From Paenibacillus sp. Root52 (GTDB lineage: Bacteria; Bacillota; Bacilli; Paenibacillales; Paenibacillaceae): DNA of 64,000 nt. The position numbers and the translations under genes were made by a program. The notes under the pieces are model-generated. The model searched no databases. It was not told the origin of the DNA and saw nothing but the letters and a program-made list of their open reading frames with translations. This document shows, piece by piece, positions 18,927 through 27,313 of the stretch. Positions within the stretch are counted from its first letter, which is position 1; every line of letters begins with the position of its first letter. The stretch is taken from the NCBI RefSeq assembly GCF_001426865.1, contig NZ_LMFO01000008.1, positions 1 to 64,000 of the forward strand. Direction: 5' to 3'.

Positions 18927-18980
18927 AAAAAGAGCCGTTAACACACCAGCTATCCTCTAGCGAGTGGTTATACGGCTTAT
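18927..18980 (+). terminator. Probable terminator after the RHH regulator gene
   Basis: AGCCGTTAAC...GTGGTTATACGGCT forms an imperfect stem (about 18933-18977), preceded by an A run and followed by TATTGGCTTT. It ends the 18522-18920 transcript; the A run may let it work from the other strand too. Confidence 0.5.
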
Positions 18981-19041
18981 TGGCTTTACTGTCTCTTCAG
19001 AACGAATACTTACTGAACGATTAGTGACTCGTGGTAACTTC

Positions 19042-19422
19042 TTATTTCCCCTCAAAATACTGAACAATTTCATCAGGGGTCGTTGCTTTCAACACGATTT
19101 CATGCTTCTCAAATACAAGTATGACTGGATAGGTGCTTAGATCAAATAACTTCTCATAATCAAACTTCTGCTCCACACTAACATCATAGAAGTTAATATG
19201 CTGAATCGGTTTGTCTGCCCTTACGCTTGTATTAATATCTTGTATTTTCTTCAGCAAACCCTCGACAAATTCGCGATCAGAATCTTGGTTGGAGAACACG
19301 ATCACCGAGACATCATTCGTTTGACCGTTCACCAAATAATCGATGGCCTTCTCTTTATCATTCTGACCACAACCGGAAATTAGAAGCATTAGCGCTACAA
19401 CGAGTACGAACCATTTTTTCAT
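19042..19422 (-). CDS. Small lipoprotein, thioredoxin-like without CxxC (paralogue of 23032-23421)
   Basis: 126 residues with a lipoprotein signal ending in the lipobox LISGC (Cys18). The mature part resembles a thioredoxin fold: VSVIVFSNQDSDREFV, a central NFYDVSVEQKFDYEKLFDLSTYPVILVFEKHEIVLKATTPDEIVQYF with the YP(V)ILVF strand and a cis-Pro-like Pro, but it lacks a CxxC active site. The protein at 23032-23421 shares this layout and many residues (RA/KA-x-LL, NYEKIFNLKSYPQILVFQ). They are probably duplicated genes for membrane-anchored proteins; the function is unknown. Confidence 0.7.
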   Translation of the reverse strand: MKKWFVLVVALMLLISGCGQNDKEKAIDYLVNGQTNDVSVIVFSNQDSDREFVEGLLKKIQDINTSVRADKPIQHINFYDVSVEQKFDYEKLFDLSTYPVILVFEKHEIVLKATTPDEIVQYFEGK

Positions 19423-19670
19423 ATTACATATCCTCTCTTGGAAAGCAATGAAACTCCCGACTTATCAACTTGTTAACTGGGGCACATCCATTCTTTCTCT
19501 TTGTCTTGTTCATTCTCAACATATTAAAAAATTCCTTCTGCTTCGTGGAAGTGATTCAGAAGCTCATCCCCCATCTTCCCCCTTCAACAGATGAAATATC
19601 CATTTCCACATTATAATATATGTTACAATTACACTATTATGGAATAAATCACTTTATAGGAGGATCTACT

Positions 19671-19769
19671 ATGCTAAACAAAAAAAGTATTTTGATCGCC
19701 TTAATTTTAGGTCTCATCATCCTGATCCTACCTGTTGTTCTGTACCTGTTCACCACATCAAGTTCATAA
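19671..19769 (+). CDS. Very small membrane protein (32 residues)
   Basis: ATG at 19671 follows a strong AGGAGG site with a spacing of about seven bases. The 32-residue product has a charged start (MLNKKS), one hydrophobic helix (residues 7-27) and a short Thr/Ser tail. It ends just before the convergent DUF2207-like gene. Nothing else indicates function, but the ribosome site and sharp membrane pattern make a real gene likely. Confidence 0.55.
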   Translation: MLNKKSILIALILGLIILILPVVLYLFTTSSS

Positions 19770-19787
19770 CGAGGCGAAGCGCGGAGA

Positions 19788-21179
19788 TTAATCGCTGCCT
19801 CCACCCGAATCACTACCTCCGCTGTCACTCCCTGAGCTATACGAGCTATCGTTATCATATGAAGATGTATAGGTACCACTGCTGCTTGCACCACTCGTTT
19901 TGTGATAGTTAGCTTTTCTATTCCTTTTTTGGGTACCATGTTCGAATAAGCCAACCTTGTAGTTCAGACGTTCGTATGGATATTCGGCAGCAAACAATGG
20001 ACGATATTCGCCCCGGAGAGATAGAACCAGCAGGAGCAAAGGCGTTGCCGATATGCTCTTAGATACCGCCGCCCTGGATGATTTCTTCCGCTCCTTCTGT
20101 AGCATCTGTCTAATCTCCGGTTCGAATTGATTCTGGAGATGAGTCCAATCCGTTTTTCGGCTACAACGTGAGCCAATTCGTAGTACAAGAGCGGTCTGCA
20201 ACACTCGTTCCAGCGACTCCGCTGCTTCTCCGAGCCGTTCCGTAGGTATTCCTTTTTTATACTTCCTACGCCAGCGATGCAGTGATCTTGACCATTCACG
20301 GTCCATAGGTGCAATCTCTCGTCCTGGGAGGAACAAGCGAACGAATAACATGATTATGATTGCGGTCAGCACATCGGATCGAAATGCAAATTGAACGCCC
20401 TCCATCAATACAGTCGTCATGAATAAACTAAATACCGCAAGCTGGAACACCCAACTTACATACACACGCCTCCAACTCAACAGCCATAACAGCAATGCTA
20501 GGCTTAATCCAATAATATCAGCTATACCTAATCCATCTATCTGACCTAAAGCTACAACGAGTATAAAGAGAACCGGGTAAAGAATTCCTACCATTAATCG
20601 GAGTAATACTGGCGTTCGAACGATGCCTTCCCATCCTCTTGATTCACGAATCTGTGCCACCCATCGCCGCAGCCTTTTGTTGTCCAACTTCTCTCTTTCA
20701 CGGTAATAATACAAATTTTCGGCACTTTTACTTTCCTCTGAGCTGGGACCAGCTAACGTATCTAGACGGAACTTCTGTGCTCCAAAACCATGTTCTCCAA
20801 TAAACCATTGGATTAATTCACCTTCGTCTGGCATGATCTGACCGATCTGCTTCGTCTTCTGAAATTCCAACGTCACATTAGGCGCATATTGATCATCTTG
20901 ATATCGTCCTTTGGTTGGTATAACGCGGAGAGATAATATCCCTGAACGGGTAAGAGCAAATAATGAAGCAAGGGTGTCCCGTAGGCGCATTTTACCTTTA
21001 TTGAACACATAAGCAAGAAAAAGTGGATCAGCCTGTTCAATCTCTTCATCGGTATAACTGCCCTTGGACATTCGATTTCGAATGGAGAGCAGTATTTGCA
21101 ATACCAACACCGCTAGAATCACCCATACGAGCTGAGTTCCAATACGTTGAATCCAACCTTCTTCAAATATTCTTTCCAC
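19788..21179 (-). CDS. DUF2207-type membrane protein with Gly/Ser-rich tail
   Basis: 463 residues. One transmembrane helix is near residues 15-33, then a soluble segment containing DPLFLAYVFNKGKMRLRDTLASLFALTRSGILSL, resembling the winged-helix-like part found in DUF2207 proteins. A cluster of helices follows near residues 190-290, then a soluble part, and a tail rich in Ser, Gly and Asp (SSGSDSGGSDSGGGSD), typical of this family. The usual N-terminal signal peptide and extracellular DUF2207 beta domain appear to be missing, so this is a short form. The upstream neighbour at 21236 is on the same strand about 55 bases away; they may be co-transcribed. Confidence 0.65.
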   Translation of the reverse strand: MERIFEEGWIQRIGTQLVWVILAVLVLQILLSIRNRMSKGSYTDEEIEQADPLFLAYVFNKGKMRLRDTLASLFALTRSGILSLRVIPTKGRYQDDQYAPNVTLEFQKTKQIGQIMPDEGELIQWFIGEHGFGAQKFRLDTLAGPSSEESKSAENLYYYREREKLDNKRLRRWVAQIRESRGWEGIVRTPVLLRLMVGILYPVLFILVVALGQIDGLGIADIIGLSLALLLWLLSWRRVYVSWVFQLAVFSLFMTTVLMEGVQFAFRSDVLTAIIIMLFVRLFLPGREIAPMDREWSRSLHRWRRKYKKGIPTERLGEAAESLERVLQTALVLRIGSRCSRKTDWTHLQNQFEPEIRQMLQKERKKSSRAAVSKSISATPLLLLVLSLRGEYRPLFAAEYPYERLNYKVGLFEHGTQKRNRKANYHKTSGASSSGTYTSSYDNDSSYSSGSDSGGSDSGGGSD

Positions 21180-21235
21180 CGCATATCCCTCCTCCTAGCC
21201 TCCATACCAATGAATACTCTGGTGAATGCGACTCT

Positions 21236-22147
21236 CTAAAACTCAATCATTGCCGACTTCAAATTCTTATAAAATTGCTGGGCATCTGCATAATCTGGTA
21301 ACCCAGCCACTTGCCCATCTCCAAGCTCAAGAATGATCCATGAACCGTCCGTAAGTTTGGCAAAATCCATTGTAAAGAAACGACTTTGAATCGTGCTGGC
21401 TATGCCCATGAAGGACTCTAATTGAGCGACAAAGTCCTGATCCTCTCCTTCATCCCAATAGTTCGACACGTACAGCGGCTTGCCATCTAGGACAAAGACT
21501 CGCATCTCTTGGGACAAAGGCATGCCACTCTGCGGATGATTCGATAGGAATGCCAGCTGGGCGTATTCTCTGAATACCAGCCCTTCATTTAAATCAGAGC
21601 CTTGTAGTTCAAGGAAGGTCTGAACCACTTTTTGCACGTGTGCCTGATCGGATGCATCTGGGATATAACATGCTTCATGCCATTCATGCTTTCTCGATTT
21701 CACATAATCCTTGACCATAATAGGCGCTTTGCCAAACGTCTGGACTGTGTCTCTTAGCCAATCTGCCGACTTGTGCATCTCAGACTGATGAATCCAAACG
21801 GAACGTGGGGTGTATGGCTTAATCAGATCGTAAGAATCGGGTAGATAATGGCCATGCTGATATTGGTCAGGTGTATTAATGAGATACAGATTGATTGAGG
21901 TAAGCGCATTGTACAGCGTCTCATATTCACTTGGCTTCATCATCCATCCACGGTATACAATCAGGGTTGGCTCTATCGCTGCAGCTAGATTCTTAATTGC
22001 CTGCTTCGGTTTGCCATCCACGAGCAGTGACTCCAGGTGAATTAAACCCACATCCAGACCTAGCTGCTTCGCATATGTATACTCTTCCTCATAACTCTCA
22101 TCCACTTTCCGCTCATCCAGCGGAGAACTGCAATATATTATTTTCAC
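21236..22147 (-). CDS. R2K-clade ATP-grasp protein (DUF4343-like)
   Basis: 303 residues, soluble. The middle and C-terminal parts carry ATP-grasp traits: APIMVKDYVKSRKHEW (nucleotide-binding Lys), LVFREYAQL, SQEMRVFVLDGKPLYVSNYWDEGE and a C-terminal GSWIILELGDGQVAGLPD metal/ATP site. This matches the R2K clade, whose members are thought to ligate amino acids or modify peptides. The substrate is unknown. The next gene downstream on the same strand is the DUF2207-like protein. Confidence 0.75.
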   Translation of the reverse strand: MKIIYCSSPLDERKVDESYEEEYTYAKQLGLDVGLIHLESLLVDGKPKQAIKNLAAAIEPTLIVYRGWMMKPSEYETLYNALTSINLYLINTPDQYQHGHYLPDSYDLIKPYTPRSVWIHQSEMHKSADWLRDTVQTFGKAPIMVKDYVKSRKHEWHEACYIPDASDQAHVQKVVQTFLELQGSDLNEGLVFREYAQLAFLSNHPQSGMPLSQEMRVFVLDGKPLYVSNYWDEGEDQDFVAQLESFMGIASTIQSRFFTMDFAKLTDGSWIILELGDGQVAGLPDYADAQQFYKNLKSAMIEF

Positions 22148-22230
22148 CTCGGCTTATCTCCTTTCAAACATGTAACACCAATGTATTCCTATTACTTTAA
22201 CATATTTGATTTTTCAGAAAACAGCTCTTT

Positions 22231-22275
22231 CAACAGATTAACCCAGCATCATGATCGATACTGGGTCAACTGTTG
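22231..22275 (-). terminator. Terminator-like hairpin after the OmdA-type gene
   Basis: CAACAG...CCCAG pairs with CTGGG...CTGTTG over about 45 bases. On the minus strand it follows the stop at 22284 and is trailed by TTTTCTGAAAAATC. The stem is interrupted but strong. Confidence 0.55.
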
Positions 22276-22283
22276 ATCATATT

Positions 22284-22877
22284 CTAATCATTTAATCCTT
22301 TACCATCAAGGATTGGCTTCACATACTTTTCAACCCTTGAGGCTCTCGTCTTCGATTGCTTAGCGTCCGAGAAATAATAGATGTATGCTCTTTGTCTCCC
22401 AGGGGTCAAAGCTTCAAATGCCGTTTTCAGTTCAGGCATTTCATCGAACTTTTGTGAGAGTTCCTCTGGAATGGCATACTCTGTCGTTTGCTTCATTTCC
22501 ACCTTCTGTCCGGAATTTTCAATCTCAACGGCCTCTTGAATATATGCTTTTATCAGGTGTTCCATCTCATCTATTTGCTCAACATTCGTAAATCGAATCT
22601 GGCGTGCTGCCTGTACATTATTCGTCTGTTGAATCAGGATGCCTTCCGTATCCTTCAACAATGCTCCCTTATGAAACAAAAGCGCACAGTATTCTTTGAA
22701 GCCATGGATCAACACCACGTTTTTGTTCTGAACCGTGTAGCATGGATGCATCCACTTGTAATCCTCGGTCAACCCACAGTCCAAAATAATCTCCCGGAGT
22801 CTCACCGTTTCTTCCTTCCACGTCTTGGCTTTGCTTAAATACTCATCAACCTTCGGATTAAGTCTGCTGTCGGTCAT
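22284..22877 (-). CDS. YdeI/OmdA-type protein with DUF1801 domain
   Basis: 197 residues, soluble. Residues 10-115 match the DUF1801 pattern (LREIILDCGLTEDYKWMHPCYTVQNKNVVLIHGFKEYCALLFHKG), and residues 125-190 match the OmdA/YdeI tail (IPEELSQKFDEMPELKTAFEALTPGRQRAYIYYFSDAKQSKTRASRVEKYVKPIL). Proteins of this kind are linked to bacteriocin protection or metal handling in other species, but the chemistry is not clear. Single gene flanked by hairpins. Confidence 0.85.
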   Translation of the reverse strand: MTDSRLNPKVDEYLSKAKTWKEETVRLREIILDCGLTEDYKWMHPCYTVQNKNVVLIHGFKEYCALLFHKGALLKDTEGILIQQTNNVQAARQIRFTNVEQIDEMEHLIKAYIQEAVEIENSGQKVEMKQTTEYAIPEELSQKFDEMPELKTAFEALTPGRQRAYIYYFSDAKQSKTRASRVEKYVKPILDGKGLND

Positions 22878-22948
22878 CAGGACTACCCCTCTTCATCATC
22901 ATAAGCTACGTTTTCCTTACTTTATCATGAGTTCAAAAAAACACAAAG

Positions 22949-23004
22949 AATCCCCTTCAAGCGAGCGCCCTGTACTTAAAGGAGCCATTTAGTTGAAGGG
23001 GATT
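22949..23004 (-). terminator. Terminator after the lipoprotein gene 23032-23421
   Basis: Perfect 12-base arms AATCCCCTTCAA (22949-22960) and TTGAAGGGGATT (22993-23004). On the minus strand the stem is followed by CTTTGTGTTTTTTTG, a T-rich tract as in intrinsic terminators. Confidence 0.75.
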
Positions 23005-23031
23005 ACTCTGTTACTCTACTTTGGAAAGACG

Positions 23032-23421
23032 TTAATCATCCTTTTTTTCTAGGAAATCAATAATCTCTTGCGGTTCGCTCGATTCCATGATGACTTTGTT
23101 GTACTGAAAAACTAAAATCTGAGGGTAACTCTTAAGATTGAAAATCTTCTCGTAATTGTAATTTCGGTCATCATTAACGTTAACCAATGTCACATTTGTT
23201 ACCGGGTTATCTTGTCTAATGTTGTTATTCAGTTCATCCAGACCTGCCTGCAGTTCTCTAACGTACTCTTCTTCCCAGTCACGTTCTCCAAACATAACGA
23301 CAGATATTTCATTCTCGCTTTGTTGTGTACGTAGCAGATGCTCGGTAGCCCGTTCCACGTTGTTTTTCCCGCAACCCGCGATAAAGATTACAAGCAACAG
23401 TGCAATTAAAGTCTTCTTCAT
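23032..23421 (-). CDS. Small lipoprotein, thioredoxin-like without CxxC (paralogue of 19042-19422)
   Basis: 129 residues with lipobox FIAGC (Cys about 18) after a short hydrophobic signal. The mature part has EISVVMFGERDWEEEYVREL, NVTLVNVNDDRNYNYEKIFNLKSYPQILVFQYNKVIMESSEPQEIIDFLEKK: strands and a Pro at the place of the thioredoxin cis-Pro, but no CxxC. It is clearly related to the 19042-19422 product. The ATG at 23421 shares one base with the TGA stop of the upstream GH2 gene (TGATG), so translation is probably coupled to the glycosidase. Confidence 0.75.
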   Translation of the reverse strand: MKKTLIALLLVIFIAGCGKNNVERATEHLLRTQQSENEISVVMFGERDWEEEYVRELQAGLDELNNNIRQDNPVTNVTLVNVNDDRNYNYEKIFNLKSYPQILVFQYNKVIMESSEPQEIIDFLEKKDD

Positions 23422-26400
23422 CACTCAAAACGGAACCAGCCAAAGTCAAACTGACTGCCTGGCAGGAAGATAAAGGTCACCTTTTGCACACCTGTCACCA
23501 GTTCAAGTTCAAATACCCGTTCCTCATATCCCTCTGACTGTGTGAACTCGACAAGCTGATTGCTCTGTCCATCTGCTCCTGAGAAACGAATATGAATCGT
23601 GTTTTTGTCGATAGGCGAATGACCGCAGATTACAAGTTTGGATGTACCTGCAGCCGTAAAGTCCATATGATCGAATTCCAGCGAGACATTGTTTCCGATC
23701 CCCTCAACCGATTCACCCTGAATGGTAAACGTATCTCCATACAGATGGTCACACGATGCAGCCGCATTCTGCTCAAAGGCTCGGCTTTGGCGTTCAAAGG
23801 TAAAGCCCTTGATGTGAATCTTCTGCTTCAGTACAAAACAAATGGATGTAATTCCACGCAGCCGTTTGGATAACGTATATGTGTCTTCCTGGTACACATT
23901 CCATCTGGATTCCTTCTGATATACCACATCGGCAATCAATGTGCTTCCCTCTTCACCAGGCATACCTTCCCAAATCTGCAACGGGTATTCCTCGTTAGAT
24001 AGAGCAAAGATCGGAATCGTAATGGTATCCGAGCCATATGCACCGAAGTCGATATTGCGGAAGCCCACATGCGTTTCCCCATCTCGACTCGTCGCTACAC
24101 CACGTTCGTTCCCATTGCCCACGTCGCCCTTCGAATAATCATAGAGCCCACCGGAGATAAAAGCGTATGGATCGTGATATGCCGTTCCTAGCCCGGTGGC
24201 AGTGAATTCAAGTTGAGATATCAGTTTGATTTTGTCCGTGCCGTTCTTACTCGTGGCGCGAAGGCGGAATGCACCATCTCCCAGCGCAATGACCTTCACT
24301 TGGCCTACTTCAGCCGAATTCTCTACCGAGTCCGAATCGAGCGGCTCTACTTTGGAAATGTTCGATTCAATGCCCGCATCATTCACCACAGACCATTCGA
24401 TATCGCGGTACGATGTATTCTCCGGGTACAACTTCGCTTGCACCACCATTGCTGGCGTCGAAGGGTCTAACACCTGTCCTGCCGGGCTAATGATCTCGAT
24501 TTTGCGCAAAGGAATCTCGTCTGCATTTCCGGTATGAACAGCCCGTTCCTCATTGCGCTCGAATACAGCCCGTACCTTCGTATCTTGAACATTGCTTTCC
24601 GAAGCACTATTCTCTGAAGCACTGGTACCTGCATTCACATGAACAGCTTGGAACTTCGCAGATGCCTCTACTAGCCCTTCGGACGACACCTCGATCTTCA
24701 CAGTTCCAGCTTCATAGGTTGCGCCGATAATTGCCATTAGCTTGCCACTGAACAACCTACGGCTGGTTCCCTTATACGGATCATAATCCGTACTATCTCC
24801 GTTATCCAGCCCTAACAGACGCCCCGCACCCGTCACGCGCACCTGCACACGATTGTTGGCATTTTGCACCGGGTTGCCATCTTCATCTTCCACGTTGATC
24901 TCGACAAAAATAAGATCCTTACCATTCGCAGTTAATTGCTCACGGTCTGCATGAAGACGAACAGCCTGTGCATCTTTGTAAGATCGCTGAACATCGGTTG
25001 CAATCACATTGCCCACTTCATCGTACGCAATCGCCTTCAGTTCTCCAGCGACATAAGGTACTTTCCACCAGCCAACAAGCTGTTTTCCATGGGCATGGTC
25101 AATGTTATACGTGCCGATCGTATCACCATTCAGCTGCAGTTCAATCTTTGGCGCGTTACTGCACACGCGTACATCAATGACCTGACCAGGGCTGAAATCC
25201 CAGTAAGGGAAGAGGTGCACCATTGGAGCCTTTTTGTAATCCGTCCAAGCGGATTGGTAGATATAATAGGAGTCTTTCGGGAAAGTGGCCGTATCAATCT
25301 GTCCAAAATACGAGTTCTTCGTATGATACGGTGTTGGCTCACCGATATAATCGAATCCTGTCCATAGGAACTGTCCAAGCGAATAAGGGGTATCCCGTTC
25401 TGCCAAAATACACGCTTCTGCCGACTTCGCTCCCCAGCTTGTCGTACTGTTTCCCAGCGCGGAGCACTGCTCATCATCATCAGCCAGAATGGATTGCTCG
25501 AATGGGAAATGATAGATTCCCCGGCTCTGCACCACAGATGCCGTCTCACTGCCATAGATAATCCAGTCCGGATGTTCCTCATGGTGCTTATCATAATATT
25601 TTTCCGCGTAATTATATCCTGCAAGCTTCACGATATCCGCACATTTCTGCGCATTTTCCCAAGGCATGTAGTTCGAACCAATCGTAACACGCGCATTGTG
25701 CTTCGGATCGAATTCCAGCACATAATCCATCAGCATCCGGGTGACTTCCTGTCCCCGCTCATCTGCATGCGTATCATAGATCTCATTACCAATACTCCAC
25801 ATCATCAAGCTTGGATGGTTACGGTCACGCATAACCCAGCTCTTCACATCCGTATGCGCCCACTCCGGGAAGAATCTCGCATAATCGTAAGGTGTCTTGG
25901 CACGCTCCCACATGTCAAAAGCTTCTGAAACAACCAGCATGCCCATCTCATCGGCAAGCTCCATGAACTCTTTGGCAGGCATATTATGAGCGGTTCGAAT
26001 AGCATTAACGCCCATGTCCTGCAACAGCTCAAACCTTCTACGCAGAGCGACAAGATTGAATGCTGCACCCAAAGCGCCCAGATCATGGTGTTCGCAGACA
26101 CCGTTCATTTTCATTTTGACCCCATTCAGCAAGAAGCCATCCTGCGGATCAAACCTAACTTCTCGGAAACCAACGTTTTGAGTGAAACTCTCTATCGTTT
26201 CATAACCTAGGCTACCCTGATGCTGTACCAGCTTCTGAGCATTCTGGTTTTCAGTTGGATTCTCAGTCCCCGCCTCAGCCTCAGCTTGAGCTTGAGCCGC
26301 AGCGTAAGTCTGGTCGTGATCCACTGACGCCACCTGTAAATCGGTCACCAATTGATAGAGATGCGGTTCCTCCGTGCCCCACAGATTCGGGTTCTCTACT

Positions 26401-27167
26401 ATAAATTGCTGGCGATTCGTAATAGTACTAGCATTGCTAGATTTACTATTATAACCAGCATTAGCTACATAATCATCCTCAGCTTGCTGAGCATTCGGCG
26501 TCAATGCCTCTGTAGTCGATGCTACAACCTGACCCTCATAGAGCAAAGTGTGCACAAGCTGTGCGTCCCGATCAATAACGACATCTGTATCCACCTCAAC
26601 CTGCCAGCCATCGGACTGCTTCTGCATGGATACATACGTACCATTGGTGACAATATGATTGTGATCCCTCGTTTTCAGCCATACATTACGATAGATTCCC
26701 GCGCCCGAGTACCACCTGCTGTTAGGGCTCTGATGCACCACCTTGACGATGATTTCATTATCTCCCTCGACCAAGGCCGCTGTGATCTCGTGTTCAAACG
26801 CAGAATACCCATACTTCCATTCCCCTACCAACTGCCCATTCACATACACGGATGAATCCATATACACCCCGTCAAAACACAACAGTCTGTGCTTATCATC
26901 CTTCGTAACCTGGAACGACTTGCGATACCAGCCAATACTATCCTCATACAGATCCAATGTGTTATAAATTAACCAATCATGCGGAAGCTCCACAGGTTCG
27001 AACGTTAATCCCCCAGGCTCCGTACCATCTAGTCCACTTTTGGCGAATGCCCATCCATCATTAAAGAGTTTTCTCGAATTCATCGCTCTCTCACATCCTG
27101 TCCCAATATGATTGCGTTTACATAAAAAGAATGAAGCTACACCGATAACCTTTTCGATCATCGTCAT
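23421..27167 (-). CDS. Multidomain GH2 glycosidase (beta-galactosidase/glucuronidase type)
   Basis: 1248 residues. The GH2 sandwich domain (NDGWAFAKSG, HDWLIYNTLDLYEDSIGWYRKSF) is followed by a jelly-roll part, then the TIM barrel with acid/base Glu in MWSIGNEIYD and the likely nucleophile in IIYGSETASV. After it comes a DUF4982-like domain (VHLFPYWDFSPGQVIDVRV), Ig-like domains and a C-terminal beta-sandwich that may bind sugar. No secretion signal is clear, so it is probably cytoplasmic. A GAGGGGG site lies four bases before the ATG at 27167; the family's usual start (MNSRKLFNDGW) is 28 codons further in, so the start is open. Low-complexity insertions (YAAAQAQAEAEAGTENPTEN) lie in the sandwich region. 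The substrate could be a beta-galactoside or a plant glycan. Confidence 0.9.
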   Translation of the reverse strand: MTMIEKVIGVASFFLCKRNHIGTGCERAMNSRKLFNDGWAFAKSGLDGTEPGGLTFEPVELPHDWLIYNTLDLYEDSIGWYRKSFQVTKDDKHRLLCFDGVYMDSSVYVNGQLVGEWKYGYSAFEHEITAALVEGDNEIIVKVVHQSPNSRWYSGAGIYRNVWLKTRDHNHIVTNGTYVSMQKQSDGWQVEVDTDVVIDRDAQLVHTLLYEGQVVASTTEALTPNAQQAEDDYVANAGYNSKSSNASTITNRQQFIVENPNLWGTEEPHLYQLVTDLQVASVDHDQTYAAAQAQAEAEAGTENPTENQNAQKLVQHQGSLGYETIESFTQNVGFREVRFDPQDGFLLNGVKMKMNGVCEHHDLGALGAAFNLVALRRRFELLQDMGVNAIRTAHNMPAKEFMELADEMGMLVVSEAFDMWERAKTPYDYARFFPEWAHTDVKSWVMRDRNHPSLMMWSIGNEIYDTHADERGQEVTRMLMDYVLEFDPKHNARVTIGSNYMPWENAQKCADIVKLAGYNYAEKYYDKHHEEHPDWIIYGSETASVVQSRGIYHFPFEQSILADDDEQCSALGNSTTSWGAKSAEACILAERDTPYSLGQFLWTGFDYIGEPTPYHTKNSYFGQIDTATFPKDSYYIYQSAWTDYKKAPMVHLFPYWDFSPGQVIDVRVCSNAPKIELQLNGDTIGTYNIDHAHGKQLVGWWKVPYVAGELKAIAYDEVGNVIATDVQRSYKDAQAVRLHADREQLTANGKDLIFVEINVEDEDGNPVQNANNRVQVRVTGAGRLLGLDNGDSTDYDPYKGTSRRLFSGKLMAIIGATYEAGTVKIEVSSEGLVEASAKFQAVHVNAGTSASENSASESNVQDTKVRAVFERNEERAVHTGNADEIPLRKIEIISPAGQVLDPSTPAMVVQAKLYPENTSYRDIEWSVVNDAGIESNISKVEPLDSDSVENSAEVGQVKVIALGDGAFRLRATSKNGTDKIKLISQLEFTATGLGTAYHDPYAFISGGLYDYSKGDVGNGNERGVATSRDGETHVGFRNIDFGAYGSDTITIPIFALSNEEYPLQIWEGMPGEEGSTLIADVVYQKESRWNVYQEDTYTLSKRLRGITSICFVLKQKIHIKGFTFERQSRAFEQNAAASCDHLYGDTFTIQGESVEGIGNNVSLEFDHMDFTAAGTSKLVICGHSPIDKNTIHIRFSGADGQSNQLVEFTQSEGYEERVFELELVTGVQKVTFIFLPGSQFDFGWFRFE

Positions 27168-27269
27168 ATAACCCCCTCTACTCTACCCGATTATACCATC
27201 TGATCCATCTAGTGACTGCATAGGATTGAATATAAAACCAACAATTTATACAACACCTGCATAACCGCA

Positions 27270-27292
27270 AAAAAGGCAACCCGGCATTGCCA
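27270..27292 (-). terminator. Terminator of the siderophore biosynthesis operon
   Basis: On the minus strand GGCAATGCCGGGTTGCC is followed by TTTTTTGCGG, a short stem with six T. It lies about 20 bases after the stop of the last NIS synthetase gene at 27314. Confidence 0.75.
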
Positions 27293-27313
27293 GATCACCC
27301 CAATCCTCTTATT

